Positions 6,860 to 9,075 of a stretch of 9,075 nt of DNA are shown piece after piece (positions within the stretch are counted from its first letter, which is position 1; each line of letters opens with the position of its first letter). Location: the NCBI GenBank assembly GCA_903832395.1, contig CAILBF010000056.1:1-9075 (forward strand), written 5' to 3'. The notes beneath the pieces are model-generated. The model was not told the DNA's origin and did not search any database. It saw nothing but the letters and a program-made list of their open reading frames with translations. Origin of the DNA: an uncultured Actinomycetes bacterium (lineage in GTDB: Bacteria > Actinomycetota > Actinomycetes > Nanopelagicales > Nanopelagicaceae). Both the position numbers and the translations under genes were made by a program.

Positions 6860-7615
6860 ATGTTAGTTATGGGTATTCTCAACATCACGCCAGATTCTTT
6901 TGCCGACGGCGGACGCTATAACACTCTCGAAGGTGCAATTCGACATGCACGCGAGATGATTGCAGAGGGCGTGGACATCATCGACATTGGTGGTGAATCA
7001 ACACGTCCAGGAGCCGAACGCGTGAGCGAAAGCGAAGAGCTTGCGCGAGTAATTCCAGTTATAACCGCACTCGCCAACGACGGTGTGAAAATCAGTATTG
7101 ACACCATGCGGGCGAGCACGGCACAAGCCGCGATCGAGGCTGGTGCTCACATTATTAATGATGTCAGTGGTGGTTTATCTGATTCAAAGATGTTGGCAAT
7201 GGCTGCCCAGCTTAAAACACCATACATTGCGATGCACTGGCGTGGTCAATCTAAAGACATGAACTCAATGGCCATCTATAACGATGTTGTGCGTGATGTT
7301 ATCTCCGAACTTCAGGAGAGAATCGATGCCGCACTCGATGCCGGAATTGTTAAAGAGAATTTAATTATCGATCCAGGTATTGGCTTTGCTAAAGACGCCC
7401 ATCACAACTGGGCAATCATTGATCACGTGGGGGAGTTTGTAGATCTTGGTTATCCAGTATTAATTGGGGGATCGCGAAAGCGCTTCTTAGGTGGCAGCAC
7501 ACCTGATGAGCGCGAAGAGGCGAGTATTGCCCTTACTAAACGCCTCTCCACAACGGGTATTTGGGGAGTTAGAGTTCACTCTGTGAAGCCCCACAAAGAA
7601 GTATTGCCGCTATGA
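6860..7615 (+). CDS. folP: Dihydropteroate synthase
   Basis: FolP joins 6-hydroxymethyl-dihydropterin pyrophosphate to p-aminobenzoate and is the sulfonamide target. It is a TIM barrel with all signatures: MGILNITPDSFADGG at the N-terminus (Asn8, with Ala in place of the usual Ser before DGG), IDIGGESTRPGA, INDVSGG, IDPGIGFAK, GGSRKRF (Lys207, equivalent to E. coli Lys221) and the terminal RVHSV, where Arg238 and His240 bind phosphate. From ATG 6860 it has 251 residues and begins four bases after folE. An in-frame ATG at 6809 would add 17 residues and overlap the conserved end of folE by 47 nt. Neither start has a good SD. The shorter form still has the family's short-type N-terminus, so I prefer it with moderate confidence. 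It overlaps folB as ATGA. Confidence 0.95.
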   Translation: MLVMGILNITPDSFADGGRYNTLEGAIRHAREMIAEGVDIIDIGGESTRPGAERVSESEELARVIPVITALANDGVKISIDTMRASTAQAAIEAGAHIINDVSGGLSDSKMLAMAAQLKTPYIAMHWRGQSKDMNSMAIYNDVVRDVISELQERIDAALDAGIVKENLIIDPGIGFAKDAHHNWAIIDHVGEFVDLGYPVLIGGSRKRFLGGSTPDEREEASIALTKRLSTTGIWGVRVHSVKPHKEVLPL

Positions 7616-7974
7616 GCGATCAAATTTTACTCAAAGGTATTCATGGCTTCGGATATCACGGAGTATTTGAACACGAACGAATTAATGGACAAGATTTCTT
7701 TATAGATTTGGCTTTAGGAATTGATTTGAAAGCAGCATCGGTAAGTGATGCACTCGAAGATACCGTTAGTTACGCCGACATCACCGACTTAGTTGTCGCT
7801 GAAATTACGACTAATCCTGTGGCATTAATTGAAAGACTTGCCGGCCGCATCGCTGAAAAAATTCTAAACACTTATGCAAAAATTGATTCGGTAACAGTTA
7901 CGGTACATAAGCCTCAAGCGCCGGTATCTGCAAAAGTTCAAGATATTGCGGTGCAGATTACTCGCTCGCGATGA
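7612..7974 (+). CDS. folB: Dihydroneopterin aldolase
   Basis: FolB cleaves 7,8-dihydroneopterin to 6-hydroxymethyl-7,8-dihydropterin and glycolaldehyde, supplying the substrate for FolK. The 120-residue length is exact for the family. The N-terminus LLKGIHGFGYHGVFEHE places Glu22 where the S. aureus enzyme has its active-site Glu22. VTVHKPQAPVS places Lys100 at the position of the catalytic lysine. The DTVSYADI and LIERLAGRIA stretches are also characteristic. Its ATG overlaps the folP stop by four bases, and its own stop overlaps the folK ATG by four bases, so the three are probably translated in a coupled way. Confidence 0.96.
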   Translation: MSDQILLKGIHGFGYHGVFEHERINGQDFFIDLALGIDLKAASVSDALEDTVSYADITDLVVAEITTNPVALIERLAGRIAEKILNTYAKIDSVTVTVHKPQAPVSAKVQDIAVQITRSR

Positions 7975-8426
7975 GGGCGGTAGTGGCACTCGGCGCCAAC
8001 GTAGGAAACCCAACTGAGAATTTGGATATTGCACTTGCACTTTTGCGGGAAGCAACGCTAGTAATTGCCGTCTCTTCGTATTACACAACAGCTCCTATCG
8101 GTGGTCCAGTCCAACCCGATTATGTGAACTCTGTCGCAATTATTGAAAGTGAACTACCAGCCATAGATTTACTTGGACTGTTACATGGAATTGAAAAGAG
8201 CTTAGGGCGCGAACGCCTTGTTCATTGGGGTCCACGAACTATCGATTTAGATTTGATTCAATATGGCGCGCTGCTGAGCAAGAGTGCCGAGTTAGAACTG
8301 CCTCATCCTCGCGCCCACGAGCGCAGATTTGTTTTAGAACCCTGGTTTGAGATTGACCCAGATGCAGTTCTGCTCACGCATGGCCGAATAGATCAGCTTT
8401 TGGCGCAATTGCCTGCTAACCCGTAA
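7971..8426 (+). CDS. folK: 2-amino-4-hydroxy-6-hydroxymethyldihydropteridine pyrophosphokinase
   Basis: FolK transfers pyrophosphate from ATP to 6-hydroxymethyl-dihydropterin, making the substrate of FolP. The 151-residue protein opens with VVALGANVGNP (family pattern: hydrophobic-LGSN-GD) and contains the APIGGPVQPDYVN pterin-binding stretch. It also has GPRTIDLDL with the two magnesium-binding aspartates Asp92 and Asp94, and LPHPRAHERRFVLEPW, the ATP-binding loop with His112 and Arg118/Arg119. It starts at the ATG overlapping the folB stop and has no evident Shine-Dalgarno of its own, so translation probably depends on folB. It closes the folate run; 43 nt follow before panC. Confidence 0.96.
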   Translation: MRAVVALGANVGNPTENLDIALALLREATLVIAVSSYYTTAPIGGPVQPDYVNSVAIIESELPAIDLLGLLHGIEKSLGRERLVHWGPRTIDLDLIQYGALLSKSAELELPHPRAHERRFVLEPWFEIDPDAVLLTHGRIDQLLAQLPANP

Positions 8427-8454
8427 ACTTTCAACCACCTCGCCCGGTACCTGA

Positions 8455-8465
8455 AAGGACTGGAG
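8455..8465 (+). promoter_or_regulatory. Ribosome binding site for panC
   Basis: AAGGA at 8455-8459 is ten bases before the ATG at 8470, and a second purine core, GGAG at 8462-8465, is four bases before it. An in-frame TGA at 8452-8454 blocks any upstream start, so ATG 8470 is effectively forced. Confidence 0.7.
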
Positions 8466-8469
8466 CCAC

Positions 8470-9075
8470 ATGAGCGTATTAGTGCCAACGATGGGTGCCT
8501 TGCATAAGGGTCACCAAGCGCTGATTAAGCGTGCGCGCACCATGAGCAAAGAGGTTGTAGTTAGTATTTTTATTAATCCATTGCAGTTTGAGAACGCTGA
8601 AGATATCGCAAAGTATCCCCGTAGCCCAGAGCGTGACATTCAAATCGCCACTATCGCCGGTGCGACTGAAATCTGGATGCCAGACTTTGAAGAGATATAT
8701 CCAGGAGAGATTACAAAGTTAAAAGCATCTCCAATTGGTGAACTCTACGAAGGAGCGTCGCGCCCAGGTCACTTTGATGGCGTAGTGACAGTTATTAACC
8801 GGTTATTTGAAATTGTTAAGCCGGAGGCTGCAGTCTTTGGTGAAAAAGATTTTCAACAACTACAGATTATTCGCGCGATGAAAAGTAAAGTTGAAATTAT
8901 TGGAGTTCCAACGGTTCGTGAATTTGATGGCCTTGCATTTTCCTCGCGTAATATTCGCTTGAGCGAGCCTGGCCGTGTAAGTGCCAATGTTATTTACCGT
9001 GCAATGGCCGCAGCTCGATTAGCACCGACAGTCGCAATTGCGCAGGAGATTATCGATACAACGCTTTCAACCGAT
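8470..9075 (+). CDS. panC: Pantothenate synthetase (pantoate-beta-alanine ligase), 3' end outside the window
   Basis: PanC activates pantoate with ATP and joins it to beta-alanine, the last step of pantothenate (coenzyme A precursor) synthesis. The first 202 codons are present, in an open frame to the edge. Motifs are VPTMGALHKGH with the HxGH nucleotide site (His12, His15), SIFINPLQF, RPGHFDGVVTVINRLF, FGEKDFQQL (Lys126) and REFDGLAFSSRN (158-161 SSRN), the KMSKS-like element. The protein begins only five residues before the PTMG motif. E. coli PanC has 27 residues ahead of it, so the first helix of the family is missing or much reduced. Phe157 replaces the usual Met of AMSSRN. The enzyme identity is nonetheless certain from the remaining motifs. 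It lies 43 nt after folK with its own RBS. Confidence 0.95.
   Translation, partial: MSVLVPTMGALHKGHQALIKRARTMSKEVVVSIFINPLQFENAEDIAKYPRSPERDIQIATIAGATEIWMPDFEEIYPGEITKLKASPIGELYEGASRPGHFDGVVTVINRLFEIVKPEAAVFGEKDFQQLQIIRAMKSKVEIIGVPTVREFDGLAFSSRNIRLSEPGRVSANVIYRAMAAARLAPTVAIAQEIIDTTLSTD

Overview
The window looks like a piece of a small, gene-dense actinobacterial chromosome. The order tilS-hpt-ftsH-folE-folP-folB-folK followed by panC is a hallmark arrangement of Actinobacteria. Base composition is unusually low for that phylum: the lines I counted by eye range from about 38 to 48 % GC. Genes are packed with gaps of 0-75 nt or short overlaps. Together these point to a streamlined planktonic actinobacterium, for example the freshwater acI / Nanopelagicales group. 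That placement is an inference from gene order, composition and compactness, not from a marker-gene comparison.

Every gene is on the + strand. From 1 to 1359 lies an ABC-2 type exporter pair: an ATPase whose 5' end is outside the window, then its membrane permease, joined by a TAATG stop/start overlap. A 75-nt gap follows. Next is a secreted NlpC/P60 cell-wall hydrolase with an alanine-rich coiled coil (1435-2637, TTG start). Nine bases later begins a tight run of seven genes: tilS (tRNA-Ile lysidine synthetase), hpt (hypoxanthine phosphoribosyltransferase), ftsH (membrane AAA+ zinc protease), folE, folP, folB and folK. No internal gap in this run exceeds 28 nt. After 43 nt comes panC, which runs off the right edge.

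Functionally, folE opens the tetrahydrofolate pathway from GTP. folB and folK make and pyrophosphorylate 6-hydroxymethyl-dihydropterin, and folP joins it to p-aminobenzoate. One transcript therefore carries four steps of dihydropteroate synthesis. panC adds the last step of pantothenate synthesis. tilS and hpt feed tRNA decoding and purine salvage, and ftsH provides membrane-protein quality control.

I see no mobile element, CRISPR array, tRNA or rRNA, and no convincing intrinsic terminator. I do not see a previously undescribed system; this is a conserved housekeeping region. The points worth a second look are modest. PanC is shortened at its N-terminus and has Phe where Met is usual in its ATP-binding motif. 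FtsH has a lysine-rich N-terminal extension. The NlpC/P60 gene sits directly against tilS. folK runs straight into panC. Several start sites are probably placed wrongly by longest-frame calling.
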